Assembly: GCA_963662155.1 (NCBI GenBank)
Contig: OY759267.1
Coordinates: 35,816,976 to 35,880,975 of the forward strand
Length of the DNA stretch: 64,000 bases
Origin: Lamellibrachia columna
Lineage: Eukaryota > Annelida > Polychaeta > Sabellida > Siboglinidae
Direction of reading: 5' to 3'
The notes under the pieces are model-generated. The model saw only the letters and a program-made list of their open reading frames with translations, made no database searches and was not told where the DNA came from. Shown here piece by piece: positions 1 through 13,036 of the stretch; the stretch's first letter is position 1; each line of letters opens with the position of its first letter. The position numbers and the translations under genes were made by a program.

Positions 1-516
1 CAGAATCATCTCCATCATTAGCTAGGCTAGTGCTACCGGTGGTCATTTGGGCCATAGACCACATGGCATCAGATTTTGATAAACAAAAGTTTCCCATTTG
101 AGCCAATTTGGCCAGTAGCATTTTCATTGAAAAGCATGTAGAATACATGTGCGTTTGTTGCTGTCTTGAAGCACATAAACAAAATGGCAAAAACTGAGGG
201 CTTTAGGACAACCAGTTTACACCATAACTAGCCAAGATTAGTAATACTGTTTGACACACAGAATAATTTCAGTCCATGCAGCTGCAAAATCAAACGCTCA
301 CCCTTCCAAACACCCCCCCTCCCCCCAACACCCACCCACCTGCACACACTGAACAGAACAGGCTATTATCATTTTACCTGCTCTTAACTATTGTTTTTGT
401 GCATGCATTGGAAGTGTCATTTCTCTTCTAGGCTCTACTAGTCTTGGTCTTCTATGCTATCGTACAGGTTTGGCAGCGACATTAATAAGGATTTTTTGTT
501 TGAGCACTGTAAAACG
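1..516. other. no recognizable gene
   Basis: I see no coding signal in this stretch. The only structure is a C-rich tract near 306-345. Confidence 0.5.
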
Positions 517-740
517 TCAAGTTGCGGCACAATGTATAGGTAGACACATTATAGAACACTCCTGCTTGTCAAGTCATTATAATATTTGTTTTACAACCAA
601 GCCTAAACAATACCTTACCCAGCTAAAAACCAGTCACATAATTTAATTATAGGTTGATATTGACACTTGATAAACCATAGATCATGTACACTAGATTTCA
701 AGAGCATTGCGAACCAATGAAGCCAGTTTACTGTCTCAGT
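517..740 (+). repeat. dispersed repeat, copy 1
   Basis: The stretch beginning at the 'tcaagttgcggcaca' motif and ending near 'gaagcc' recurs in the same orientation at 17114-17334. The copies differ by scattered substitutions and small indels. No coding sequence or terminal inverted repeat is visible, so the class is unknown. Confidence 0.75.
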
Positions 741-2100
741 TGCCTGTAAAGAAAGTGCAAGATTATCGCGACGCCACCCTTTTGGTCGACAGGGTTGGTG
801 GCGTGTTGGAAGTAGAGAACTATAGTGTTGTGGACTCTTTCTTGTGCCCTAGAAAATAACATTCCCCTCGTAGCCAGCACAGAACCAGGTGATATTTGAT
901 GTACCAGTGACATTATTAGTATTACACCAATGACGACAGGCATGACAAAAGAGAGGATATTGACGTGACACCCGGATTTAAGTAATTCCAGCACTATGAG
1001 TATCAACCTGTCAAATAACAAACTTCCTCAGATAATAGCCTGTTCCACACCGATGACATGTCACTGTTATTAGACAAGTTGATATCCTCTAGCCAGCTCT
1101 GGTAGGAAGAACGTATTGCTTTGGAAGGCAATCTTCAAACATATTTGTGTTTAGACAATAAAAGTGCTTTTACCCAACTTCAAACTGAAACAAAATGCCA
1201 TAGTTTGTTCTTACCGTCACCACATTTAGACACACAGAAGTATACGTAGCACAAGAGCCAAGTTTGACTTAGTGACTAACACAGACCACTGCTCGCTCTA
1301 ATCACAACCAACTTAAGCTGAACACATTCTGTCTGATCTGGCTTTGTCAGAATTACTTCACACCAACTTTGCTGCCACCTGCAGGTGGTGAAGGCTCTGG
1401 TCAACCACTGGTCAACGTGGCAACCAATACAGCATCATAGGAAACAAGTAGACAATGACAAGAGCATTTGCCCGTATTCCTTTCATCTTCTTCGTTATCG
1501 TTTTTGTTTCATAATATACATATGTGCTTGTCTCTGCTACGAAACAACCGGCGTTGACAAGTTCTTGTTTGGTTTAAATTTGTCATATGGACATGTACTC
1601 AAGAGTCACATGTCATATGTTGGTTTTGTTCACACAAGTTGGTAAGTCAAACTCGATCTAGGTGTACTAGCATCACTACTGGAATGATAATGGAACAATA
1701 CAATGTTCAAATTTTCCTGTTTGCCATGACAGTTTTAAAGGTTAGAAAGAACTGTAAGCGTAGAAACAGTTACTTACCTGGGTTACTTACCTGGCAGTCC
1801 GAGTGGGAATGCGACGCCGATGTTTGTCCATTCAGAGGCTGAGGCCAGGTGTTGATGGGGATCATTGTGTGGTAGAATGTCATCTCCACACGGACTTGTT
1901 CTCACGGCCCAAGTGTAGATTTAGATACCTGCATCATTGTCATAGATACCATCCCAGTTAGTTGCAACAGAATATATGTAGTGAAGCATAGCTTTCAACT
2001 GAGCGCTACCAAAAGAGTCTATAGCCAACACCTGACAGTTTAACTTAATGTTTGCTTTAAATATTTGTAAATATTATACATAAGTGCATGTTATTTTCAG
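741..2100. other. no recognizable feature
   Basis: Only short open frames occur here (for example 1385-1645), with no recognizable family, splice context or repeat structure. Confidence 0.45.
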
Positions 2101-2165
2101 TATGCACGCACACACACACATGCATGCGCACACACACACACGCACACACACGCACACATATATGG
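2101..2165. repeat. interrupted (CA)n microsatellite
   Basis: A dinucleotide CA tract with tgcatgcg interruptions is read directly. Confidence 0.9.
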
Positions 2166-4099
2166 ATACAGGATTTAACAGCTTAATAAAATTGTTATAA
2201 TGATTGTATGAATTAGATTAGCATGCTCATTAATGAATAAAACTCCTTCCTGTTTTCTGACAATGCGATCTTGCTTTGTGTTTATCCATTATTCACTTGT
2301 GTTACACTTCACAAAATGTACCTAGCAGAATCCAAAGTAACAATTTAACAAGGAATTAGCCAACTATGCAAATTACAAATGAAATAAGCATATATGACAG
2401 AAAAAGTCATACAATTAAATGGGATCGGGATGGTCCTACATGCCGAGATAGAAGGCTCTTTACATCCTAAACTTACAGATATGCAATAGTATAAAAATCA
2501 GAATATAATCGTGTTATAACGTTAGAGATCACACGTTCCTAAACCAAATTTACTCAATCAGCTGCGTTTACCTTGCTTAACAATGAACATAAATCAAGAT
2601 GACGGACGTAAACAATAGCTGTTAAAACACGCAAAACCCAAATCATCCCCAACACAACTAAAAATAGTGCATGTATTCAAATTTAAATATACTGTGTATT
2701 AGTTATAAATATAAACTAGAAACACTTACATATACTCTTAGCTTAGAATTTCAAAGAAATCCTACCATGTGTTTATAACATCCTGTACTAACAAACAGAC
2801 CCTTCTGCGGGTGCTTCATTCCCAGCCCTGTGTTTTCATATACCTAGAGTTCCTGAGTCAACCCAGGACCACAGATATAACGCACCCCTAGACTTCCTAC
2901 TGTGTATCTGTCTATGTTTGCACTAGCCCAACCCCTGCACATGCACTTTCAAACAGTTTAGTACACAATATTTATCTAATGTGACTTTAGCGCTATACAT
3001 TACATTGATCTAATGTGACTTTAGCCCTCTAAAGGCAAGTTATAGCAAACATCTGTAAATACATACTTTCGCAAGAAAATTCAAAACCACTGTACAGGGT
3101 TTTTGTTGTAGCAGGGACCATGAACCCCAAAGCAGGGATCACTTATTATGCTCGGTCTGTTGTTGAGTCACTACGTATCAAACACCACTGTGGACAAACC
3201 AGGAACTTATATATGTAATTGTACCTTAAAACTTCAGGAGTTTATACAGCAATAGAAAATTGCTGTTTTGACTAATCGTCCTTTTCTCCCAAATAGGCCA
3301 ATAATGCCCGCGTTCATGACTGTTTATTAGTGTGTAACAAATTAATGAAAATATTATGAATTATCACACAGCAACATATAGCAAAGGTTACTAATAGTAC
3401 CTTGTTGACATGAACATTGCAAATGGTCGTGTGTCCAAACTTCTATAATCCACCTTAACTCTTGAAGATACACACTTTCTCAGCTAGCATTTATGGATTT
3501 TTAACACCATGTTTAAGAAAGCCCAGCATATGTTCTGTAAGCACATTGTATTCAGTAAGCTTTTATTTTACACTGAAAATTATATATTTTTTACCTCCTG
3601 CCCTATTACACAGATGTAAATATACACAATATTCACCTTAAAGTGTGAATTCCATCAAGGCCAGACTACTCAACTAGTTCTATTACATAACATTATACAA
3701 CCTAATTAGCCAACCAGCAGTGACAAGGAACTTGCCTGATGGATCACCTGCAGTGAGTCAGTAGACCTTATCAGATAGCATGGGCTCTGTCCAAGATTTT
3801 ACCAAGCCACAGGAGGGTGTACTCCTCAGGAGATCTCCACAGTAGGCCTATGTGTCTAATTAGCTGAAGTAAACAAAAACTGACCAATACGTCATTATAC
3901 TCCAATGTCATTGGTTGAGATTGATATACATGTCCAAACTAAGGCTTTACTAATGCAATTCTCTCCCGTCCTGCCCTATCATACATATGTTCTGTCACTG
4001 TCATTTGGACTTTCTGACTGATTAGAGGTCTGTGATTTCAAATAGCAGTTTGTCAAGTTCAACTGTAATTTTGCCTGGATTACCCTGCATTGCTACAAA
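2166..4099. other. no recognizable feature
   Basis: AT-rich sequence without a usable open frame or clear repeat was seen in this 1.9-kb stretch. Confidence 0.45.
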
Positions 4100-4640
4100 A
4101 TGGAAGAGATAGTAAACGAGAATAGTGAGCTTGGGAGTGAGAGCAACCGTAAGCCATCCGCTGGTGGCATTAAGGATGTGCAAGGTTTCAAACGTGGCCA
4201 CCCGTACCTGGAATCACGAAATGCTGCAACATCAGAAATACGTAAAAAAAAACAGCTGCGTGTGGCTGCGAAGACTGAATATTCAAGAGTGGTGCACGTA
4301 ATGATTGTGGACTGCTAACCGTTCCAGATGCTGTGGAAATAGCAAGATTCTATGACCACAGCTAGATCAATGCCCTGATTTAGCAGACAGCTACCTTCAA
4401 GCAGAAGAAACTGGTGAAGTTTCTGAGACGCGTCTGCTAAGCATGGTAAGCATGCAGAGAAATGTGGCAATGTGGAATGAGTGTTTCACAGAGCATGCAA
4501 AAAACATGGCATGCACATCTCCACACTTTGAAGTACATGACGAAAAAAACAAGTCGGTTTATGCTGGAAATTGTCACTACGTTGTCTCCACTGTGAATAT
4601 CAGTCAGGCATGTACAAATTCCTTGTGGACTGTTACCTTG
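4100..4640 (+). pseudogene. remnant of a Mutator-like transposon protein, N-terminal part
   Basis: An ATG-initiated frame (4100-4316) is followed by shifted frames. After a frame change near 4563 they read MWNECFTEH, then CTSPHFEV, then WKLSLRCLHCEYQSGMYK. The tail, a 'W-K-x-S-L-x-C-x-x-C-x-Y' segment followed by a K-L/F-Y-like strand, resembles the N-terminal cysteine-containing region I associate with invertebrate Mutator-like transposase proteins. The frame is broken by stops and at least one indel, and the sequence ends where the next LINE starts (about 4641). The family assignment rests on pattern memory only. A host zinc-binding protein fragment is the alternative. Confidence 0.35.
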
Positions 4641-7600
4641 TCATGGTAAGGAGGCTTGTGTACCCCTATGACCCTCTAAGCTATACCGGTGGGAGGCAAC
4701 TCCAACCATACCGGGCAGGTCTGGAGCGAGTGGTCAGACAAAGCACAGTCCAGCCACATCTCTTGATCATGGAGCCCGGGAGGAAAATGGTCTACGACCA
4801 CTGCGGAAAACTTGTGGGCACAGCAGCTTGGGCTAATCGCCCACTCAGTTGTTATTGAAATCGATTACAGAAACCGAAACCATATACTCAACCACACCTT
4901 GATCTGAGCAAAGCCAGGCTGTCCTGGAAGGGTGGGTATGAATCCCTTGGGTGAAAGCTGACAGGAAGCCCAAGGGAGGAAGAGTCTGCTACAGCTCAAG
5001 TCAAAATTAGAATTGGATGCTGGAATGTCAGGACACTGTACCAGGCAAAAAAACTAGCACAGCTCGCTGAAGAAATGAGAAGATACAAGCTGAGCATCAT
5101 TGGAGTCTGTGAAAGCAGATGGAACACCTTTGGGAAGGTTACAACTAGCTCTGGAGAAACTTACTTGTACTCTGGGAATGAGAGAGAAGAAGATGCGCAC
5201 ACACATGGAGTAGGGCTGCTCCTCTCAAAGGATGCAGCAAAAAGTCTAATCGAATGGGAACCAGTCTCGGAGAGAATCATCACAGCCAGGTTTACATCAA
5301 AAGGTCGGAACATCACCATCATACATTGCTGTGCACCAACCAACTCTGTGCTGAATTTGAAGAGAAAGAGACCTTCTACTAACATCTACAAACAGTCACC
5401 CAAAAACTACCGAAGAGGGATATCCAAGTTGTTATGGGGGATATGAATACCAAGATTGGAAAGGATAATGACAATTGGAAAGGCACAATGAGGAAAGAAG
5501 GTATGTGACAGATGAATGAGAATGGTCTCCTGTTTGCAGATTTCTGTACTCTCAATGAACTGATAATCGGAGGAACTCTCTTTCCACACAAGCCTATACA
5601 CAAAGCCACATGGATATCCCCAGATCTAAAGACGGAAAACCAAATTGACCACATAGCAACCACCAACAAATGGAAGAGAGTGTTTCTAGACGTCAGAGTG
5701 AAAAGAGGAGCTGACATTAACTCCGACCACCACCTCCTTGTGGGTGAATTTAGGATGAAGCTAGCAGCAAAGAAGAAGACGGATAACAAGGTACAAAGAA
5801 GGTTTGAGATAAGAAAACTTCAAAATACTAAAATATGACAGGAACTGGGAATCACACTACGGAACAGGTTCCAAGCATTGGAAGATGGAAAAAACATTGA
5901 CGATAAGTGGGCAAGATGCAAGAATGCAATTACAGACACCTGTGAACAAGTCCTAGGCTGCTGGGAAGCTAGGAGGAAGGACTGGATTATAGACAACACC
6001 TGGGAAGCTATTGAGGCAAGGAGGGAGACTAAAATGAAACTCAACAAGGAAACAGATGACACAAAGAAAAAAAACTGCAGCAGGAATACCAGGAAAGAAA
6101 CAAAACAGTTAAAAAGAAGACAAAGAGGGACAAGAAAACTATGTCGAAAAACTAGCAAACGAGGCTGAGATCGCAGCTAGGCAAAACAACTCCAGAGAGT
6201 TATACAAGATCACCAGACAGCTAGCAGGGAAGAACAAGAGCACTAGTCACCCAATCAGGGACAAACAGGGAAACCTTCTCACTAAAGAATCTTTACAGTT
6301 ACAATGCTGGAAAGAATATTTCCAAGATATCTTGAATAGGCCTCCACCAGATTCAATCCCAGACATTGAGGAAACAAATGAAGACCTTAACATTAATTGT
6401 GGTAGGATATCCAAAGAGGAGATCAAGAGAGCCATCAAAAAGCTGAAGCTAGGCAAAGCACCTGGAATTGACAATATACCATATGATGTCTTAAAAGGGA
6501 TCATGCTTCTATCAGTGCCCAGTAAAATTCTCTGCCGTATTATCCTGGATAGGATACTAGAAACAGTTGACAAGAAGCTAAGAAAGGAAAAAGCTGGCTT
6601 TAGAAAGGATAAATCTTGCACAGATCACATTGCTACACTCAGGATTATCGTTAAACAATACATTGAATGGCACAGCTCCGTTTACATAAACTTTGTGGAC
6701 TTCGAAAAAGCATTTGATAGTATAGATAGGACAGTTCTATGAAAGCTCCTGAGGCATTATGGTTTACTCACAAAATTTGTTACCTTAATAAAGAACATGT
6801 ACGAAGGTTTCACTGGTCATGTCATCTTTAATGGACAAGTTTCAGAAGGCTTCCAGATTGGAACTGGAGTACAACAGGGCTGCTTGCTATCTCCATTGCT
6901 CTTTCTGATAGCCATAGACTGGACAATGAAAAGATCCACAGAACACCATCGTACTGGGATCCAGTGGAACTTTTTCTGACAACTAGAAGACTTGGATTTT
7001 GCAGATGATCTAGCACTACTCTCAGAAACCCATAAACACATGCAACAAAAAACAGAAAGGCTTCAACAAAAAAGCAGCGAACTGGGTCTTAAGATCAATG
7101 TGGGAAAGACAAAGGTGATGAAAGTCAACAGCAGATCCTCCGAACCCATCTCACTAGAAAGTGGTACTGTTGAAGAAGTACAAGACTTCATCTACCTCGG
7201 GAGCAACATCAGTACAAATGGTGGAGCTGACAAAGATGTGGAGCTACGCATCAATAAAGCTCGCCATGCCTTCAGAACCCTACGCCCTGTATGGTTCTCT
7301 TCCCAACTATCCATAAACACTAAGATCCGCATTTTCAACACCAACATTAAACCAGTTCTTCTCTATGGCTGTGAAACGTGCAAAACGACTCAGTCTCTCA
7401 ACAACAAACTCCAAGTCTTCATCAACAGTCGCCTCCGATACATCCTTAAGGTATGGTGGCCTAACAAAATATCAAATAAAGAGCTCTGGAAGAAAACCAA
7501 ACAGGAAAAAATAAGCACTACAATCAAGAGGAGAAAATGGAGCTGGAATGGCCACACAGTCAGAAAAGATTCAACAAATACAACCAAACAAGCATTGGAC

Positions 7601-7790
7601 TACAACCCACAAGGAAAAAGAAGACAAGGAAGGCCAAAAATCAACTGGAGACGCTCCACACTACAAGATCTTGAAAAGTGGGGGTCACCTGGCAAGAGGC
7701 CAAAGCTATAACCCAGAAGAGAGTGAGGTGGAGAAACATGGTTGACACCCTATGCTCCTGAAGGGGCCAAGAGCATTAAGTAAGTTAAGT
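4641..7790 (+). mobile_element. RTE-like non-LTR retrotransposon (LINE), degraded
   Basis: The element has a GC-richer 5' region (4641-4985), an apurinic-endonuclease-like domain, a reverse transcriptase and a short 3' end. It finishes in a TAAG-like tail (cattaagtaagttaagtaa, about 7774-7793). The 'GCWNVRTLYQA' endonuclease start and the 'HKATWISPD' and 'ENQIDHI' blocks are typical of widespread invertebrate endonuclease-reverse transcriptase LINEs that I place near RTE. The clade is inferred. The copy is near full length but carries frameshifts, stops and an internal deletion. Confidence 0.8.
4995..7745 (+). pseudogene. LINE endonuclease-reverse transcriptase polyprotein, inactivated
   Basis: The product would nick target DNA and reverse-transcribe LINE RNA. 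The endonuclease lies at about 5010-5800: the GVCESRW block near 5105, then after a frameshift near 5350 a GDMNTKIG-like block, and SDHHLLVGEF near 5730. The RT shows motif A (FVDFEKAFDS, about 6690-6720), GVQQGCLLSP (about 6868) and motif C FADD (LDFADDLALL, about 6992-7021). Inactivating changes are an indel near 5350, TGA in place of a glycine codon near 5506, and TGA stops at 6740-6742 and 6977-6979. There is also an apparent in-frame loss of roughly 45 codons near 6497, where 'YDVLK' runs straight into 'GIMLLSVPSK'. The C-terminal part (6992-7711) is open. Confidence 0.8.
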
Positions 7791-7864
7791 AATGTACAAA
7801 TTGTACGATGAGGTAGACATTGGCAGTTGTGGTCAAAAACCAGCCACATAGAATGTGGCACTCC

Positions 7865-10492
7865 ACGTTGGACTTCAGGATTCGATGAAGCTATTTGTTG
7901 CAAAATAGTTTCAGGAAATTCAAAATTAACTATTGGATTAGTTTACCGAAGTACAAACATAAACGAAGAGGATAACACAAAAATACAAAATGCTATAAAG
8001 GTAGTTAGTAAAGGGGAATGTATCATAATGGGAGATTTTAACCATGGACACATACAATGGAAATATCTAGAGAGTACAGGGGTTGAGGACCAACAATTTT
8101 TATTTTTAATTCAGGAGAGCTTCCTTAGTCAGCATGTGCTAGAACCAACCAGGGGAGAAAATGTATTAGATATAGTTTTATCATCACAAAAAGAATTAGT
8201 GGACAATGTAAAAATACATGAACCATTGGGTAACAGTGACCACAATCAAATACATTTTGACATCAATGTAAAATCAGAAAGTAAAAATAAAAAAACGTAT
8301 TGGAGAAACTTCCACAAAGGTAACTATAAAGATATGAGAAAATACTTAGCAAAGCTAGATTGGAATAACATGCTGATGAATAAGACCACAATTGAATGTT
8401 GGTATATTCTAAAATATGAAATTGAGAGTATCATCGATAAATTTGTTCCCGTGAAAAAACAAGGAAAACGGTCTAGAAAGAAACACTTGTCAAAAGACGC
8501 TATTAGAAAAATAGTGTTTAAGCAAACTATGTGGAGGGTTTAAAGGCGTACCAGAAAGGATGAAGACTACGCAAATTACAAAGAGGCACTTAACCTAGCT
8601 ACAACTGAAATTAGAAAATCTAAAAGAAGCTTTGAACAAAAATTGGCAGGTAATATAAAAAAAATGACAGCGAGAGTTTCTATGGTTATGCAAGGAGTAA
8701 ACAGAAAGTTCAAGATAAGGTCGGACCACTGGAAAACAACAGGCGAAACATAATTTCAGAGGGGTTTCAAATGGCAGAGGTCCTGAATGAGTATTTCAGC
8801 TCAGTATTTACCACAGAAGATATCAGCTCACTTCCAGTTCCATTTACTAAATTTGAGGGAAATAAATCAGAACATTTAGGGCAGTTATTTGTAACTCCTG
8901 TAATGATAGCAAACAACATTAAGAAGATGAAAGATAATAAATCACCTGGAGTTGATGGGATACCACCAACACTGCTTAAGGAAATTGTTGAGCAAATTAG
9001 TACACCACTTGCAAAATTGTTTAACTTGTCACTAGAAGAAGGAATAGTTCCTTCAGAATGGAAAGAAGCAAACATTACGCCACTATTTAAGAAAGGATCG
9101 AGGAACAAGCCTGAAAATTACAGACCAGTGAGTTTAACATCAGTTGTATGTAAATTACTCAAAACATTAATTAGAGACCACATGGTGGAATTCCTTGTAA
9201 AACATAATTTAATAAATACATCTCAACATGGGTTCCTAAAAGCAATGTCATGTCTAACCAATCTCTTATGTTTTTTTGAAGAAATTACAAAGTGGGTAGA
9301 TGACAGGTAATCAGTGGATGTTGTCTACTTAGATTTTCAGAAAGCTTTCGATAAAGTGCCACACCAAAGATTGATACTTAAACTAAAAGCCCATTGTATA
9401 GATGATGAGGTAATCAACTGGATAGAAACGTGGCTTACACACAGAAGACAGCGTAATAGTAGATGGTGAGATTTCAAACTGGAAATCGGTTTTGAGTGGT
9501 GTACCACAGGGATCAGTATTAGGCCCTATACTGTTTTTAATATATATAAATGATCTAGAAGATGACATATCTAGCAAAGTACTCAAATTTGCAGATGACA
9601 CAAAAGTATTCAGAAAGGTTACAAATGATACAGATAAACAAAGTTTACAGGATGATCTAGATAAATTAGTTAAATGGTCAGAAAAATGGCAAATGTTATT
9701 AAATTTTGGGAAGTGTAAATGTATACACATAGGACATGGAAACATGGACGATGAATCTACAATGGGGAATGCTGTACTAGATAGAACCGCACAAGAAAAG
9801 GACTTAGGAGTAACATGTAGTGCTGACATGAAAGTTTCAGAGCAATGTGGGATTGCTGCTTCAAAAAGAAATCAAGTTCTAGGGCTAATTAGGAGAACTA
9901 TCATGTATAAGGAGAAACAGGTAACTGTACCCTTGTACATAGCAATAATTAGACCACATTTGTAATACTGTATTCAAACATGGAGGCCATATCGTAAAAA
10001 AGGACATAGACAAGCTAGAAAGAATACAACAAAGAGCAACAAAAATGATTCCAGAATTGAGATGAAAGTCGCTTATTACAATGTGGTTTGACAACACTAG
10101 AGACCAGCAGGAGACTAAGAGGAGACCAAATAGAAGTGTTTAAAATAGTGAACGGTTATGAGGGTGTTGATAGGAATATGTTTTTCATACTTAAAGAAGG
10201 CAGTAGAACCTGAGGAAACAAAGCAGCATTAGTTAAGGAACAGTGTAGGTTGGACATGAGAAAGTACTCTTTCTCACAGAGGGTGATAAATGAATGGAAC
10301 AAACTGCCAAATGATTGTGTTAATGCTAGTAGTGTGAATATGCTTAAAAATAGAATTGACAGATATATGATCAGAGCAGGCTACACATAGATGATGAAGT
10401 TGTTGGACTCTCAATAAGCCAATGGCTTTCTTGTCCACTTGCCATCTGGAAGTTGTTGTTTGGGATGGCAATCTTGTTAAATCTTGTTAAAT
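7865..10492 (+). mobile_element. CR1-like LINE copy A (5'-truncated)
   Basis: The copy starts inside the endonuclease and runs to a short 3' tail built from the 10-mer TTGTTAAATC (about 10473-10492). The same family recurs in this window at 11166-11541, 13037-13627, 32028-32345, 32773-34059, 44456-46015 and 46607-47070. Those copies share the C-terminal block and the same 3' decamer wherever the 3' end is present. Downstream it abuts a different LINE (10493 onward). Confidence 0.8.
7872..10400 (+). pseudogene. CR1-like LINE ORF2: endonuclease and reverse transcriptase, inactivated
   Basis: The endonuclease C-terminal half is open in 7827-8543: GLVYRST, MGDFNHGHI, and the NSDHNQIHFD metal/active-site block near 8230. 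The RT shows IKKMKDNKSPGVDGIP (about 8918), NYRPVSLTSVVCKLL (about 9115), motif A YLDFQKAFDKV (about 9329), motif B SGVPQGSVLGPILF (about 9494) and motif C FADDTKVF (about 9590). Stops are near 8541, 9308 and 9963, with frameshifts near 9460 and after 10060. The catalytic aspartates are present but the frame is not continuous. Confidence 0.8.
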
Positions 10493-11165
10493 ATGTCATC
10501 CTAGCTGGCGATCTGAACCTTCCTGCCATCAACTGAGAGAATTTGTGTGTAATAAACCAACAGACAGCTGCAAAACATAACAAACTAATTGAAATAGTTG
10601 GGGAATTTGGACTAGTTAATATGGTAAATGAACCCACCCAGCTAGATTCTGGAAATATATTAGACCTAGTACTTACATCAAACCCATCCCTTATTTCCAC
10701 CATAAACACAGTGGCAGGCATGAGTGATCATGAAGCCATTCTCTTTGATATCAATATGAATCCTAACAGAAAAACCAAACCACCACACAAAGTATACAAC
10801 TACAGATCCGCAAACTGGGAATCCCTAAAATCAAACTGCACCCAGCTAGCTTAGCAGTACTTTTTCTAAAATCAGATGAACAAGAACTCAAATTGGAACT
10901 TCTTTCATAAAAACGACACTAACCTGATAGGAGTATCCATCCCTAGCCACATGACAAGATCTAAACAACACCTACTCTGGATCACAACACTCATTATCAG
11001 ACTACTGAGAAAAAGGGACAAAACTCATGCTAAAGTCAAGAAAATAAAAAATTAAACATTATGAAAACTTTTAAAAATTAAGAAAAATAACCACCAAAGC
11101 AGTGACCAAAATCTATAACAGTTACATTAACAACATTATTGGAGAAAGTTTGATGACAAATCCAA
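10493..11165 (+). pseudogene. LINE family H, endonuclease C-terminal half (5' part of a split copy)
   Basis: The segment reads ILAGDLNLPAIN, then VNMVNEPTQLDSGNILDLVLTS and the MSDHEAILFDIN active-site block (about 10720-10755). This is a CR1/Jockey-type endonuclease end. The main open frame is 10543-10851, and stops follow. The sequence is interrupted at about 11165 by an antisense CR1-like insertion and resumes at 11542. Confidence 0.7.
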
Positions 11166-11541
11166 AACAATTTTAACAAGAATTTAACAAGAGTACCATC
11201 ACAAACAACAAGTTCCGGATGGCAAGTGGACAAGGAAGCCACTGGCTTATCGAGAGTCCAACAATTTTCTCATCTATGTGTAGCCCGCCCTTATCAGATA
11301 TCTGTCAATTATATTTTTAAACATATTCACACTACCAGTATTAACACAATCATTTGGCAGTTTGTTCCATTCATTTATCACCCTCTGTGAGAAAGAGTAG
11401 TTTCTCATGTCCAACCTACACTGTTCCTTAACTAATGCTACTTTGTGTCCCCTGGTTCTACTGCCTTCTTTAAGTTTGAAGAACATATTCCTATCAACAT
11501 CCTCGTTCACTATTTTAAACACTTCTATTTGGTCTCCTCTT
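11166..11541 (-). mobile_element. CR1-like LINE copy B, 3' end, nested in LINE H
   Basis: On the minus strand this reads the family C-terminal block (GDQIEVFKIVNEDVDRNMFFK, FSQRVINEWNKLP) and the 3' UTR. It ends at the plus-strand left edge in the complement of the TTGTTAAATC tail (tttaacaagaatttaacaaga). It interrupts LINE H: endonuclease sequence lies on one side and RT sequence on the other. Confidence 0.8.
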
Positions 11542-12065
11542 AATTTTGGTCCTTCATCAGACAAAACAAAACAGAAAATCTTGGCATTCAGGCACTAAAA
11601 GTAAATAACAACTTGAAAACAACCGACTATGACAAAGCAAATGCTCTCAATGACAACTTTATATCAGTTTTCACAACTGAGCAACTTCCTATCCCAAAAG
11701 GCCCATCACCATTTCCCTTAATTCAAACCCTAGAAATTGGACTAAACGGCATGAAAAAACAGCTTGAAGCTCTAAACCCCAACAAAGCGCCAGGACCAGA
11801 TGATATTACTGCAAAAATACTAAAGGAAACTGCTAAAGAGACATCCCCCATAATACAGGACATTTTCCATCAATCATACACCACTGGCAAACTCCCCTAA
11901 GCCTGGACTACAGTCCTTGTCTCGGCAGTGCACAATAAAGGCAATAAATTCGACCCAGCTAACTATAGACTAACATCTTTAACTTGTATTCTGTGTAAGG
12001 TGGTGGAGCATATCGTCCTTAGCCATCTACATATACGCTATATAAAAGATAGCTATGCTGGACCA
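11542..12065 (+). pseudogene. LINE family H, N-terminal reverse transcriptase (3' part of a split copy)
   Basis: The frame 11613-11898 reads ALNDNFISVFTTEQ, then LEALNPNKAPGPDDITAKIL. After a stop it continues as WTTVLVSAVHNKGNKFDPANYRLTSLTCILCKVVEHIV, of which the first half is the usual RT finger region. The copy stops near 12065 before motif A, so it is truncated as well as split. Confidence 0.7.
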
Positions 12066-13036
12066 TTTTGAGATAATTAAGTTATTGCAAAGTATTATAC
12101 ATCATTGGAAAGGACTATTATTAAGATGCATCATGGAATCAGTTGTATGGCTGTAGGTTAATTAGTTTTCATGTTAGAGCACTTTAAAGACACCCCCGTC
12201 AACATTTCCAAAACAAGTTTTTTCTATTTTTATTAAAAAAGTGTACCTGGCTTAAAAAATTACTAATATTAAAGTTAATGTAATGTTTTTGACATATTGT
12301 GGAAATACTAAATGTTCTCAACATGTGTGGGGATCATTCACACCAGTGCATCCATTATTTTGGTTGCAAGAAAGCTGTAAACAGTGCTATTTTTCACTTA
12401 TGTTGAACATTTATACAGGGGCAATTGGTAAAAAGAAAAAAAAACAATATATACCCTACAGAGACATTTTAAAACTTGATGTCTATTTCTAAGCATGATT
12501 GACATGTATAGATCATTAGCATTATTATGTATATGAAAATATTGTTTACAAGGTTTTAACTGCGAACTATTATGCAGATTTTGCCAAAGGCCTTTTCACA
12601 GGTGTATCATGTAAGACGAAATGTAAGCTTTTACTGTCATACTTATTGCATTATCTGGGTGTATTAGTAGTTCAAATAAGAAACAACTACTATAAATATG
12701 TATGTCATTACAAGTATCATATATCAATATGTGTGGATCGTTGAGTGAATAACCATTCTGACACACTATTGCATACCAACTATCAGTTGTACATCATTTT
12801 TAGAGTTGCATACAGCTTCACCCATCATCTAGGCCATCATCATATCCAAAATAGATAAATTTGGCATAAACAAATATTTACATTACTACTAATACTAGTC
12901 ATTAGTCACTATACATAAGTCGTATCCACAGTTATGATAGTACTTATAAAACAATAACTTATAAAACAATCAGAAAGCACAGTGTAAATCATATTAACAT
13001 TTCAAGTGTAAGACTGTCAGCTTCGAGGTAATGTGA
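12066..13036. other. no recognizable feature
   Basis: AT-rich sequence with no recognizable gene or repeat was seen. The short frame at 12283-12492 has no recognizable similarity. Confidence 0.45.

Noticed and set aside
1385..1645. 86-codon frame on the plus strand
   Set aside because: There is no recognizable similarity, splice context or composition difference from surrounding non-coding DNA.
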